The notes under the pieces: generated by a model
What the model saw: only the letters and a program-made list of their open reading frames with translations
Databases searched by the model: none
What the model was told of the DNA's origin: nothing
Made by a program: the position numbers and the translations under genes
Shown: in pieces, positions 22,421 through 33,600 of the stretch
Numbering within the stretch: position 1 is the stretch's first letter
Layout: each line of letters begins with the position of its first letter
Source: Theristus sp. LFF4_11
Taxonomy: Eukaryota; Nematoda; Chromadorea; Monhysterida; Xyalidae
Reading direction: 5' to 3'
Assembly: GCA_030248135.1 (NCBI GenBank)
Contig: JASANC010002108.1
Span: forward strand, 1 to 64,000
DNA length: 64,000 nt

Positions 22421-25222
22421 ATGAAAGTCGGTCTCTTTTGGCCGTACAACACACCAACAACCGTGGGTCACCAAAAACCATTCGGCGTCTGCTTTCCCTC
22501 CACGCACCGGCCACCCTGTTTGGACGAACCGGAAGTTGTGCAACTGATTCGCGTGTTGAATGAGTCACTTTCGTATAAAATCACCGACTTTGTTCGACTC
22601 GACTCCGCCTCTTTTGGAACGCCGTCAAACGGAACCTGGACGAGCGGCCGATTGGGCGCCGTCTATCAGGGACTGATTTGGAGAAATGTTTTTTTTGGAG
22701 GCTTTTATATTGCCTGTTGTTAAACCTGACACTTATATCGCAGAATGTAGAAAATGCGAAACTTTGAATTGCAGTGAGAAGAATAAATGTATCCGATTTG
22801 GTGAAAATCAAACACCTAATTTACGGCTGAAAATGCTTTCTTGCAATACTCCGGTCTCCTAGTTCTTTCTTTGTATGCACTGCCTTGTTCGCAAACCATG
22901 TATTCTCAAAAAGTGCTAGGTTTACAGAAACAAATTGTAACAGCAAAACGCGACCGAAGCTTCGTCGCCAGCGTTTCTCCAAACCAGTCCCAGGGCGACG
23001 TCGACTTCCTCGGCGCGCTGCTCAGCTACACGCGCGAGCGGGCGCACTACTTCCAGTACGCCGAGCCGGTCAGCCGCGAGCGGCCCACGTTTGTCCTGCC
23101 AGTGCCGACGATCAGCGAGGCGCGCCACGCGATGCGCATCTTCATGGTGTTCGATCCGTACTATTGGGCGTTGTCCTTCTGCACGTTGATTCTGATTTTC
23201 GGCACCATAAAACTCTGGACGGCACTGCTCGGGAAACGCCAGAAGCACGACATCGACGGTGAGCGGACGAACGAGCCGATGATGAAATCGGTCGGTCTGT
23301 GGACACTCGTCGACTACTACACCGGCCAGGAGACTGTAGACATTTCGGCCGTCTACTCGTACGCGTCCGTGGCGGTGCTCTGTGTGACGCTGTCGTTCGC
23401 GACGTTCTTCACGCTCACCCTGTACCAGAGTTACCTGTTGACGCTGCTGGTCGCGCCGACGCCGGCGGCACCGCCGATCGAGTCCGTCAGCGAGCTGCTC
23501 GGCTTCGTGAAAAGCGGACAACTGAATCTAATTTTGGACAGGGAACACAATTCGTACCACAAATTCATCATGACTAGCGAGCAGCCGATGATCGTGTCAC
23601 TCAGACATGAACTGTTCCACAATACGGCCGCCGGAGACCTCGTGTTCGAGTCGAATGAGGATGAGGTTGCTTCTGCGACACGTTTTTGAATTTTGTAGTG
23701 TGTTTTTTAGCCGCTATTTATAATGGGAAGAGGCGATACCTTTGCCGCTAAAAGCTTTACTGATCCACATGAGCGCACAAAGTATGCGCACCCAAATACT
23801 GGGTGGTAATGTGCAGAATCCCAAGTGTATTCTCTTGAATTTGTGTGTGCAGCTTATGGTCATTTTGTAGATCAAAAATGCTCAAATGTCCCTCGCTATC
23901 CAGTCAAATGTCATTTCGAAGAAACAACAGAAAAGGTTGTTGCCCCCAAGACCACGTCAATATAAAACTTTACTCCGCTCTTAACAAGCGGAAAGGAACA
24001 TACCAAGACAATAAGCCATAAATACAATGCAAAATGCAATCAACAAACGACCCACGGAACAATTCGCTCACACTCCACCATGCCTTTATTGCATGTATGC
24101 AGGTTCGAAAACTGCTGCTCACGCACGACCACGTCGTGTTGACCGACCTGCTGGACGCGGAGAACTACGCCGGGCGCTACTGTGAGCTGATGTTGTTTCC
24201 AGCGAACGGCTTTCACGACGCGCGCACCACGTTTCTGCTCAGCAAGCGAGCGTCCGCGCAGCCGCTGTTGCACGCGCTGAATCTGGCGATCGAGTTGAAT
24301 CGAAATCGAATAGTCGCCGTCGAAGAGCACCAACGACGAAAGTTCCGCAGTGAGCGACGCTTCTGTCAGACGAGCAAACGTGAGGTGACTTCCGGGATTG
24401 GATGCTTGGCTTGCTCATTGATTGGTTGCACACTACTGAGATACAACACCATGGTTGCAGATTTTCGTGATTTAAAAAACGTCATTTCGACCAAAGTGTT
24501 GCTCCTTTTGCTGTTTTTTTAACTTTTCAGACTGTTGATGATAGCAATTTACAGTTTCGGGAGAAACCGTAACATCTTGCACATGTAAGACCTCTCGTCC
24601 CGTTTGTAAGACCTCCTCCCAAAAGTGGGCAAATGACACAACAAACCCAAAAACCAAAAAAAAATTAAAATTTCAATTATCAAAATTTAAATTTTTTTTA
24701 AACTTCAAAAAAAACCCAAAAAAAAGTTGTTTGTAAGACAAAATAACCTTATATTTAGAGCATATTATGCACTTGGGAACCCGAAAAACAATGATTTGTG
24801 AAGTAAAATGTGTGAGTTTTGAAAAAAAGTTGTGATTTTGGGAACATTTCAAGAGGGGTTGGGTACCCACGGGGGTCCCGAGTTTAGGGGTGGGTGTCAC
24901 GGGACCCCCACAGAGCGCAACGTCGTGCTAGGGGGAGGGGTGCACCCCTCCACCCCCTCATTTTCGATACTTTTGTCTATACATTTGTACTTTGACTTTT
25001 CAGGGCCGCCCGCTGCCTCTGATCTCCCTCGGAGGCTCCCTGATTCTCTTTGCTCTGGGCACAATTGGTGGACTGATTTGCTTAATTGGAGAAGTTGTGA
25101 AAAACCATAGAGCAGCGAGCAGAGAAGAACAACTTTTCGGCAACAGTCGATTTCATAACCGAAGAGACAACGTGCTGACGAATAGAAGCACAACTGATAC
25201 TGACGCCGTGATGCGATTCTAA
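22421..25222 (+). CDS. Divergent ionotropic glutamate receptor-like channel subunit
   Basis: Four exons (22421-22660, 22994-23665, 24103-24384, 25004-25222) join in phase 0 to 470 residues. The first part resembles the S1 half of a ligand-binding domain (PEVVQLIRVLNESLSYKITDF, NGTWTSGRLGA, GDVDFLGALLSYTRERAHYF). Membrane segment M1 follows (YYWALSFCTLILIFGTIKLW), then a pore-loop/M3 stretch (SVAVLCVTLSFATFFTLTLY), an S2-like region and M4 (ISLGGSLILFALGTIGGLICL) with a basic cytosolic tail. The canonical SYTANLAAF M3 signature is absent (SYLLTLLVAP instead), and the large amino-terminal domain is missing, as in insect and nematode ionotropic-receptor-like proteins. A chemosensory or atypical channel role is inferred. 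The ATG at 22421 is tentative: no signal peptide follows it, so an upstream exon may be missing. Confidence 0.75.
24590..24965. repeat. Low-complexity intron with dispersed repeat and G-rich block
   Basis: Within the last intron of the receptor-like gene. It contains CTCCTCCCAAAAGTGGGC, also present inverted near 20045-20190 (CCCACTTTTGTGGGAGGA), and a G-rich segment from about 24845 to 24950 resembling the G-rich repeats at 62.4-62.9 kb (GGGGGTCCCGAG). Confidence 0.45.
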
Positions 25223-25711
25223 CGCCTTTTTAACCTTCCTTCAATTTAACCCAGCATGCTTAGATTGGTGACTCACGCACACACGCACTTGCACGTTAAA
25301 AGTTATTGGAGAAGTCGGTTTCGATTTTCGGAGGTTAGTTGTGTGCAGACAGACAAATGGAAAGAAAACTTAGATGGGCTGGTTTTGCTCCTGCTTAATT
25401 ACAACTAGTGCAAGCTGCAGTAAGCACTGTTTCTTGCGGTTTCGACTGGTAAGCGTATACCGCGGGCCCCCAAGCTCGTCAGTACGACAAGGCCCGGCCT
25501 AGCCCAACAGAAAATGATGACCAGCACAAACGGATGTTATGTCTGGCTGAAACATCAGCGAAACAGTGTTTAACTATACACTTAAGCACATTTATGCTTA
25601 ATTAACGCGTAATTACGACGTGACATTTGCTTTTTTGTGTCTCACAATATCCGCTTTTTTAGAAGGAATGTTTCAAAACCCGGTATTTGGTATTTTTCAT
25701 AAACGAGCAAG
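25223..25711. other. Tail-to-tail intergenic spacer
   Basis: Spacer of about 490 bp between the 3' ends of the receptor-like gene (+) and the three-finger gene (-). No exon seen. Confidence 0.4.
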
Positions 25712-27788
25712 TCAACAATTCCATCGAGCAACAATCACCAACGCGAGCAGTATCCGCCAGCCTTCAGTTGTGATTCGGGACGCAGAGCTAAACAACTGTC
25801 CAGCTGAAAAAAATAATATGATGAAATAATATGGTTGGCATCATTTTCATATGACAGGTCTGTAAACTATCAGACAACCGAAAAATGTTATTTCCGTCAC
25901 CTGGGTTGACGGCTGCACGTCTTGTCGTGGACGTTTCAGAAGCGGTTGCTGATGGATGAAGAGAATTCGTCGACTGGGAGATTTTGTGCGGAGACTGTTG
26001 CGAAGCAGTTGCGGCCGCTTCAGACTGTTGTTGTGCTTGAGATGTGGATGACATGGCACCGGTGGAAGATGGCTGCGAAACAGCTGAAGATTCTTTGTTC
26101 GTTGTCGAAAATAGTGCTGATGAAGTTGAAGACAATTCCAAGACGCTAGATTGTGACGACACAGAACGACTTGTCACCTCTTCAGAGTTCGTTGTCAATT
26201 GTTCTTCCGCTGTGGAAGACAGTTGCGTGGAGGTTGAAGATGTTTCGTTCGTTATCGAAGGCAGATTTGATGAGGATGCAAATAATGCCGACTCTCCAGT
26301 GCTTGTTGACAAGTGTTTTTCCGGGGTTGACAAATTTGTATCGGTGGTAGACGGTGTTTCAGAGGAGGAAGATGGTCTCGCGGCGTTTGACATTGTTTCT
26401 GTGGTTGATAACGCAGTTGTTGATTCGTTAAGCGGCGTCGTCCTTGTCGATTCAATTGTTGCTCTTGGTTTTTTGGTCTTTTTGGTTCTTTTGGGTTTTC
26501 GGGTGTTTTTTGGTTTTTTGGAACTAGGTTCGTTGATGTTTGGATTCTTGGAACTGGGTTTCTTGTGGTTTACTTGTTTGGAACTTGGTTCGTTGTTGTT
26601 GGGTTTAGATTCTTTGATGTTTTTGGCTTTACTTGAATTCACTGAAGGCTCGACAGATACATGTAGTTGCGAAGTTGTCAGCTCTTGTGTTTTGGCAGTG
26701 GTTTTTAGTTCTGGAAAGTGAAAGCGTTCAGTCATGCTTCACATCCCGTGCACATCCCGTAACAGTTGAATGCACAGGAATTCTCTGCACTGAGACGATA
26801 TTAGACGTTTTGGCATTAGATCAACAACTCAATGGAAACAGCAAACAAAGCGGATTTTTATAACCTTGTATCAACGAATCCGTTGTTGAAGATGGTTCTT
26901 CAGTTGTTGAAGACGAATGTGAAAATGTTGACAGTTCTTTGCTTGTGGATGACGACAGTCCTGAAGAAATGGCAGACAAGAAAAAATTCGCACTTCAACT
27001 CTGTGTCTATTTCAGTTATTTCTACTAACTTTCCGTTTCATTCCACGGTGTATTGTTGCACAAGTCGTCTCCACAGCAGCACGTCCACACTCTCCCACCG
27101 GTAATGTGATCTTTAACCATCGCTATTATCGACCAATCAAAGTCGTCCCAGTTTTTCGGCTTGTATCCATTTCGACAGTAGTCAGAACCTCCGCATAATT
27201 TTGCGTGCTTGGAATTTTTGGACAGACATTCGTTTAGAATGATATCCATTTGTTTCGAGTCGTCGTTTTGAAAAGTGATCAGTATTCGTAGCTAAAAATT
27301 GAACGTAGATTGAAACTAAATTGAACGCTGGTTTATTATCTTTTTGTGCAAAGGAAGCGGAGTAATGTTGAATGGATTTGTGGAAAAGCCGCACAGCTAA
27401 AAACTGAATGCGCTGTTTTGCGCCCGAACGTATGTAGTCCGAACATCAATCAAAATAATTTTACTCGTGAAACAAACTGCTGATTATTTGCTTTTCATTT
27501 TCTAGCAAACAATAGCCGTAAGATTCGCTCAGTTTTGTTGCCGCGCGCGCAGCCGTAACATTTTTATATTTCTATCTGTGCGTGCAAATGCATATTGGGA
27601 TACCGTGATACCGTGAAACCAACCGCTAAACACGAGTATTCTGGGGGCTTGCAGTGCATCGCTTCCAGAATGCCAGTTCCGTCAATCGACTGACCGACGT
27701 AACATTGACGGGATGCAGTGTTCGACTGTGCTGAACTCAACAAAGGCACGAACAGCAGAAACCAGCTTACCCAACAGTTGACCAGCAT
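25712..27788 (-). CDS. Three-finger (Ly6/uPAR-type) domain protein with Ser/Thr-rich stalk and C-terminal anchor
   Basis: Five minus-strand exons (27788-27624, 27291-27030, 26960-26865, 26710-25901, 25803-25712) agree in phase at every junction and give 474 residues. Order: signal peptide (NCWVSWFLLFVPLLSSAQS); a three-finger domain of about 110 residues with QCYVGQ at the start and the diagnostic CCCGDDLCNNT at the end; then about 300 residues very rich in Ser, Thr, Pro and Glu (repeated SSST, TTE), with a basic patch (RKPKRTKKTKKPR); and a C-terminal hydrophobic segment WRILLALVIVA before the stop. This is the design of a cell-surface protein held on an O-glycosylated mucin-like stalk; the short hydrophobic end suggests a GPI anchor, or else a short membrane helix. 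An in-frame stop (27022-27024 region) follows the three-finger exon if its donor GTTAGT is not used, so a short secreted form is possible. Confidence 0.75.
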
Positions 27789-28559
27789 GTTATGTTAATT
27801 TTATAGAAGGCAATAGAAACAATTGTTTTAAAACGTTCGGGTTAAGTGAGACATTTGCAAATGTACAAGATCCAAGAAAATACAATGTACAACTTGCTTC
27901 AGTTCGCTTGTGTCGAGCGTAAAATGCTCGAACGAAATCGACCGAACAGCATGCCTGATACAGAAGCGACTGCCGTTATTTAATACCTGGGAGCGCATGC
28001 AAAAGAGCTCACTGAAACGCTTTTTAAACACAATGAAGCATTTTATGTGAGAAAACGTGGTTGAAAAAAGCAACTAACTTTTGCAGAGTTATTGGCTGTT
28101 TTCCCAGCACAGTATTTATTCAGATAGTTGTGTGCTTTTTTGGTTGGTTTTTAAATTTTGTTGCACCATCGACCGAAAATGTCGTGCAATAGGTATTATC
28201 TTTTCATGTGAAGGAGGCGTAGTAATGTTGAATGATGTGTGGAAAAGCCGCACAGCTGAAAAGTTGTTTCTCGCCCGAACACAGTTCAAATACGAAATAA
28301 AATAAATTTATTTAGTAAGAAAAGATTCTTTAGTTTTTTCCCAATTTCTTGCACAAATCTGCCGTCAGAATACGTTTAGTTTTGCTGATTTCAAATTGCC
28401 GCGCAGCCATGAAACATTTTCGCTATCTGTGCGTGCAAACGCATGTTGGGTCACGTTTAATAAGAAAGATAATAAAAAAGCATCCGAAATGACTTCACAA
28501 TTCACACCAATGTGGATGCGCGAACAAGCGCGCATCACGCATCCTATGAATGGTAACCA

Positions 28560-28975
28560 GCTCGTTCGTGCTTGTTTTCCAAATAAAAAGGATGTCGTAA
28601 TCTACCAATCAAAGTCGTCCCAGTTTTCCGGCTTGTGTCCATTTCGACAGCATTCAGGATCTCCGCAGAAGTTCACGGTCTTTTTGAATGTTTGCTCAGA
28701 CATTCGTTCACAGTGCTATCCAATTGTTTCGAGTCGCCGTTTTCAAAAGTGACCAACATGATAGGAGTAACTTTGGCGTCTGGTTGTCTTTGCTTAAAAG
28801 CTTGCTGGTTGGACTGAAACAGACCGCTAAGCACGAGTGTTCTGGAGGAATGCAGCACATCAGCTCCACTAATTTTCTGCCCGACAAAACATTGACGATG
28901 TGAAAATATTGATTTTCCTAAACTTCGCAACAACGCCACCGGCAGAAAACAGCGTGTCCAGCAGTTTGCCAGCAT
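28560..28975 (-). pseudogene. Decayed tandem copy of the three-finger gene
   Basis: Reading minus from 28975, the start MLANCWTRCFLPVALL and QCFVGQKISG parallel the intact gene (MLVNCWVSWF, QCYVGQSIDG). Then come FENGDSKQLD / NECLSKHSK and, in another frame, FCGDPECCRNGHKPENWDDF, matching the intact FQNDDSKQMD, NECLSKNSK and YCRNGYKPKNWDDF. A frameshift follows NECLSKHSK, and a TAG occurs just after WDDFDW, before the final Cys cluster. The intron equivalent to intron 1 is almost gone. Shared non-coding flank (GTGGAAAAGCCGCACAGCT at about 28230 and 27375) shows that a unit of about 1 kb was duplicated. Confidence 0.7.
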
Positions 28976-30672
28976 TTTTGTTTTGATTTATGGACAGAAG
29001 TAAGCATCGGCAAATATAAATATCCTTGGATCTTTCGGATGTAGCAAATCAGACTGTTTCAGTTCAGGCAAGAGTCTGTCAGCATCAAAAGCTGTTCGTT
29101 AAAGTACATGGGAACGCAAGTAAAAAAAACGCTTTTTGTTGAAAAGTTAAACACAGTGAACCATCTGATGGGAACAGAGAGAATTGAACAACAAACTTTT
29201 TCCAGCATTATCAGCGGTTTTTCTTGGCACTATTACCGTAAAAGCACACACATGCCCACACCCTGTCCAAGGGCGGAAAAAATCAAATTTCAAATTTCTT
29301 GTCCATGTGTTCATAAGCAACGTTTCGTTTGAAAAAGACCTTTTTGTTTTCGGTCATTTTTTGCCTAAACAGTTGAAGGCCTCTTTAAATACAACAAACC
29401 CTTTCAAACATCAGGTATGCAAAACCGCAAGCAGCGAACTTCATGTAACTGCAGCATGCACGTTTCAGGTGACAATGGCAGGCAAAGCGTTCAGCTTTGA
29501 CACAAATCACAATGGTGCATACTCGGACATTTCTCTGCTTTTGCACTTTGCAGTTTCTGCGTGTGAATTTGTGGTTCGGTATTAGAACGACAATCCAATG
29601 ATCCAATCCAATCGAGAAACAAAAAGCAGAAAAACGAAATGAATGTTCTGTATGTATCAGATAATGAACATGTTCCAAAGTTTGGATGTTCGACATTTAT
29701 TAACTTGTGAATCTGCTGATGGTGTCTTCTGTGATAAAAAAAAATCAGAGCGGAAAATCATCATTATTATTGAGCAAGATATTGTTGAAAAGAAAAGTCA
29801 AGATGTTTTTTTTTGATTCGATCGAATATATTTTGACTTTCAAAAATTTCACATCTATTGCTGGAACTGTCAAAGTGACTCTTAGGTGTTTTTCTTGCAG
29901 GTTTGTTTGCCTTTTCTAGCGACAAACAATCCGGGGGTAGAGGTGCTAATGATTGAACAGGAAGCGATTTTGAAACAGAAATTATCGTTCAGCAAATTTT
30001 CGTCGACTCCACCGAAACAATGAAAATAGGTCACTTTTGAAGAACAGACATGTTGTGCAAGTTTCGATCAATTTTGACGGCGTATCATGATCATGCCACA
30101 CGTGTCTTAAAAGTGCAGTACCCACCTAACCTACCAAAAATAAAATGCACTATCCCTGTATCCTGATACTTGTTTGCACGTCGTCTTGCCCCTTCTGGTC
30201 TAATCACTGTAAAACACTCATGCCAAACGGAAACAAGTCAAACCCATAATTGCGCGCAGTCATGTAACAACAGGAATGTATTGATTGAATCACTTTGTCG
30301 TGTATAGATTGTATACCCGTTCAATAACACAGCCTTAAAACAAATTGATCTCACTTGTATAATTCAAACACACCGCTGAAATTACACACCATGACAATGG
30401 CAGTGCACTTTTTTAAAAACCGTTTTTTTTATTTAGGTTAACTGTTGAATGTTAGCTGTTGATTGGATCAGAGAATGCGGGGGGGGGGGGTTAAGTAGAG
30501 CGCTATGAATAAACAGGGCTATTTTTACCGTCTTTTATGGATGTCACGTTTAAACCACCTTTTTGGTTTCCTGTTTGTTGTGTGTTACACAAAGTTTAGT
30601 TTTAATTTCGAACCGTTCAAATCAGCTGTCCACTTCATTCCAGATTTCCACGACCCATACAGCTCATCCATT
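28976..30672. other. About 1.7 kb without supportable genes
   Basis: AT-rich intergenic DNA with a G tract at 30480-30490. An in-frame upstream ATG exists at 30505 for the following gene but lacks signal-peptide character, so the start was placed at 30673. Confidence 0.4.
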
Positions 30673-33600
30673 ATGACACCCCAATCGTCAGCATTCCTAT
30701 TATTGTTGTTGTGGACATCCGTTAATTCGCAACTGTTGAACAAGAACGGGGGCGACCCGAGAGACGGACTGCTCGACGACGTGAACTTGCTGGACGTGCT
30801 CGGCTTGAAGGATCGCAAGATCGACGGCAACCAGTTGTTCCACGACCTTGGTCGCGCTTTTCTCGGCTCATTCTTTCCGACGAAAAAGCCGAAAACCGAG
30901 GAGTCCGACAAGACCGGTGGCGGTGGTGGCCGACCAGACATCCGACGCAGGCAGCCGCTCACGGACAGACGCTTCGGCGGTCAACTCGATGGACGCAATC
31001 GAATCAACGGATTCGCACCGCCGACCAGTGAAACGGTTGATATGCTTGCTTGACACGAAAACGATATTTTATGGAGTGTTTTTGCTGTTTCTGAACGGCG
31101 CGCTTGTTGTCCAGGTCAATCGTGCTCAACTGCTTGGCGGCTTCCCGCGACAGCCGTTCAACGGCGCCGCACCAGCGAATCCATTCTCGAACGTTCGACA
31201 GAACCGCGGCATATTGCCGGTCACGAACTCGCAATTCTCCAATTCACACGTGTTCCCCGCAGGTTTGTGTTTGACAATAATGTGGGCGCTTTTTTTCACT
31301 TGCAGTGAAGGATTTGTCGTACATTTGTCGGCATTTGTTTTGTCGGTATGTACATGTACCGGGTGATACAAAAAAATCACACGATAAGAATATTGGCTCT
31401 AGCTCGCCAACGGGTTATTAGTGGTTTGGGTTGAAATTGTCATTGTTAAAATGGTATTGTTAAAATTTCAGCCCAAATCCGTCCACCCGTTGGCGAGCTT
31501 AGAGCCGATTTTTTTGTGTAGTTTTTTTGGATCACCCTGCACACTGTAGCATGCGTATCAAAATGTAAAAAAAAACTGAACTTCAGCATTGCGGCATTAG
31601 CAAAATTGACAGAAGTTGTTCTGAATGATGCAGGCTTGACGGGCAGGACGGATCTGCCCGCGAACTACGTCTATCCGTTTGCCACTGCGGGCACTGTCAT
31701 TCAGCCGGACAACACGGCAACCGAGAGCTTTCAACTCGGACCTGAGGTATAATTATTCGCAAGATAAACTCGAAAAAACACACCCAATCACCTGAAAGTG
31801 TACAATTGAGTTTTATTATCCGACGGTTTTCCAGGGTCTCGAGCATTTCAACGAACTGAAGCATCAGATCCTCGGTGAAACGAACAATCCGAGCGGTCGC
31901 GAGCAACAAACGCAGCAATTTCTCGACCTGATGAATGCGATGCCGCGACCGGCTCCGGTGCCACTGGCCGGCACGTCCGCCGCGTTCGTGCAAGCGCCGG
32001 TTGTGCCGTCACAGAGCGAGTACATTCTGCCGAAGACGTACGGCGCTGGGTACGCGCAGGAGAAGCAGCGACGTGAGCGATTGCAGCGGCAGCAGGCCGC
32101 CGAGCGACATCGCATGCGAGCGGCCGGTTGGAATGTTGCTGTTGATTGGTGATGGTGGTTTGGCAAAACATCTTTTGTACATGCAGTAGGTTGGTTTGTT
32201 GAAACCTGTCACTCCGATTCCAGAACACTGGAGGCTTGATGAAAGAACAATGAACGGGTCGCAAGTTGGGTTCGAAATAAAAAAACATTTATAGCTTGCT
32301 GATTATGTCATTGTTCCGACCCGATAATACGTTTTTTATTCTGTATTGTGCAAAAACTGACAGGTTTAGAGAAATACATACCGCGCACTGTATATTCATT
32401 ATTTTCTTTCCTAAGCTATCTTCTGTCAGTCGATGCTGTTACCACCGTTGAATGCATTCCACAAACACGCAGGCATACCCAACAGTTCGTCAGTCGCCCG
32501 TCAACGTCAGCAAGAACACTTGGCGCAACTGTTGTTACTCGGCAGTCAGCAGAATCAGCAACAAGGTGACCCGCAAAACCGACCATCACAGCAAAATCAG
32601 CAGCCAACCAGTGGTCAAGACCAAGATCAAGCGCAAACCGACGGCGAATTGAAACGTTCGTCCTTTTTGCCGGCGCCACCGCGGACCATTCTTCCATCTT
32701 CCCCGTTCGGGAACGGTGCAGCCGTTGTGAGTCCCCGTGAACGACACTCAAATGGTAAAGCTAGGAGCAAAAAACATCATCGTGAGAAAAAAAAACGCTA
32801 TTCTTAATTTCGCTTTCGACATTCGCCGCGTTCGGTTCAATTGGGAGCAACAACAAATGAAACTGTTACAAATACACAGGATACATGTACAGAAAACATA
32901 GACAAAAAAGATTTTTCGATACTCCAAAAATTAAAACCATGTAACATTCAACCGATCTTACAAATTGTGTGCTGTGCTTCCAGGACAGACCGGTCGCGAC
33001 GCGGAGAGCATCAGCGAGAGTGCACGGCCAGCCGTGAGCGTGCCTGCCCCTGGTGACTCTCCGTTCGTTCGCCACAACGAGCATCGTCCATCGGCCGCCT
33101 ATCGCGTTCGACGGCCGGCACGCGCACAGACGAGCGACACGAGCGACATCGTGCCGCTGGTGCCGCCGCCGCCGCTGTCGTTTCGTGAGCTGATCGTGCC
33201 GCCGAGGATACCGCCGAGCGCCACGGCACCACCGGCAGACAGCGGTCGCAAGACGCTGACGCAAAACCGCCGAACGGGATGGCTGTCGCCGACGGAGCCA
33301 CGAGAGAGGTGCCTTCGCATGGCTTTTTAATGGTTTTTCAATGTGCACATGCACAGCAAAGCAGTTTCATGCTTGACACGCGGGAATTCAGAATTGGTGA
33401 AGGCATCCGGATCCTTGAGATATGACTGAGTCAGTTCGGAAATTCGGAATTGCCGCATCCGCCATCCAGCAGGAAACTGATTTTCTTTCCACGTCTGCAA
33501 AACGCGCATATCGCAGAACTGAAAAATTTAGTGATACTACTGGACGAATATTTGTGGTCTCTTTCGCGAAGACGTTCTCACCCGTTATTAGATTTTGTCA

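Noticed and set aside
22661..22673. Non-canonical splice joining VYQ to GDVDF in the receptor-like gene
   Set aside because: A canonical donor GTCTAT at 22661 gives an in-phase join (GRLGA to GDVDF), so no unusual splicing is needed.
22922..23521. Long open frame antisense to the receptor-like gene (about 200 codons)
   Set aside because: It is a shadow of a GC-rich exon, Arg-rich in composition, with no domain or splice support.
26044..26721. 225-codon plus-strand open frame opposite the Ser/Thr-rich exon
   Set aside because: Val/Leu/Phe/Asp-rich mirror of repeated TCN/ACN codons; the minus strand has start, splice-phase and domain support.
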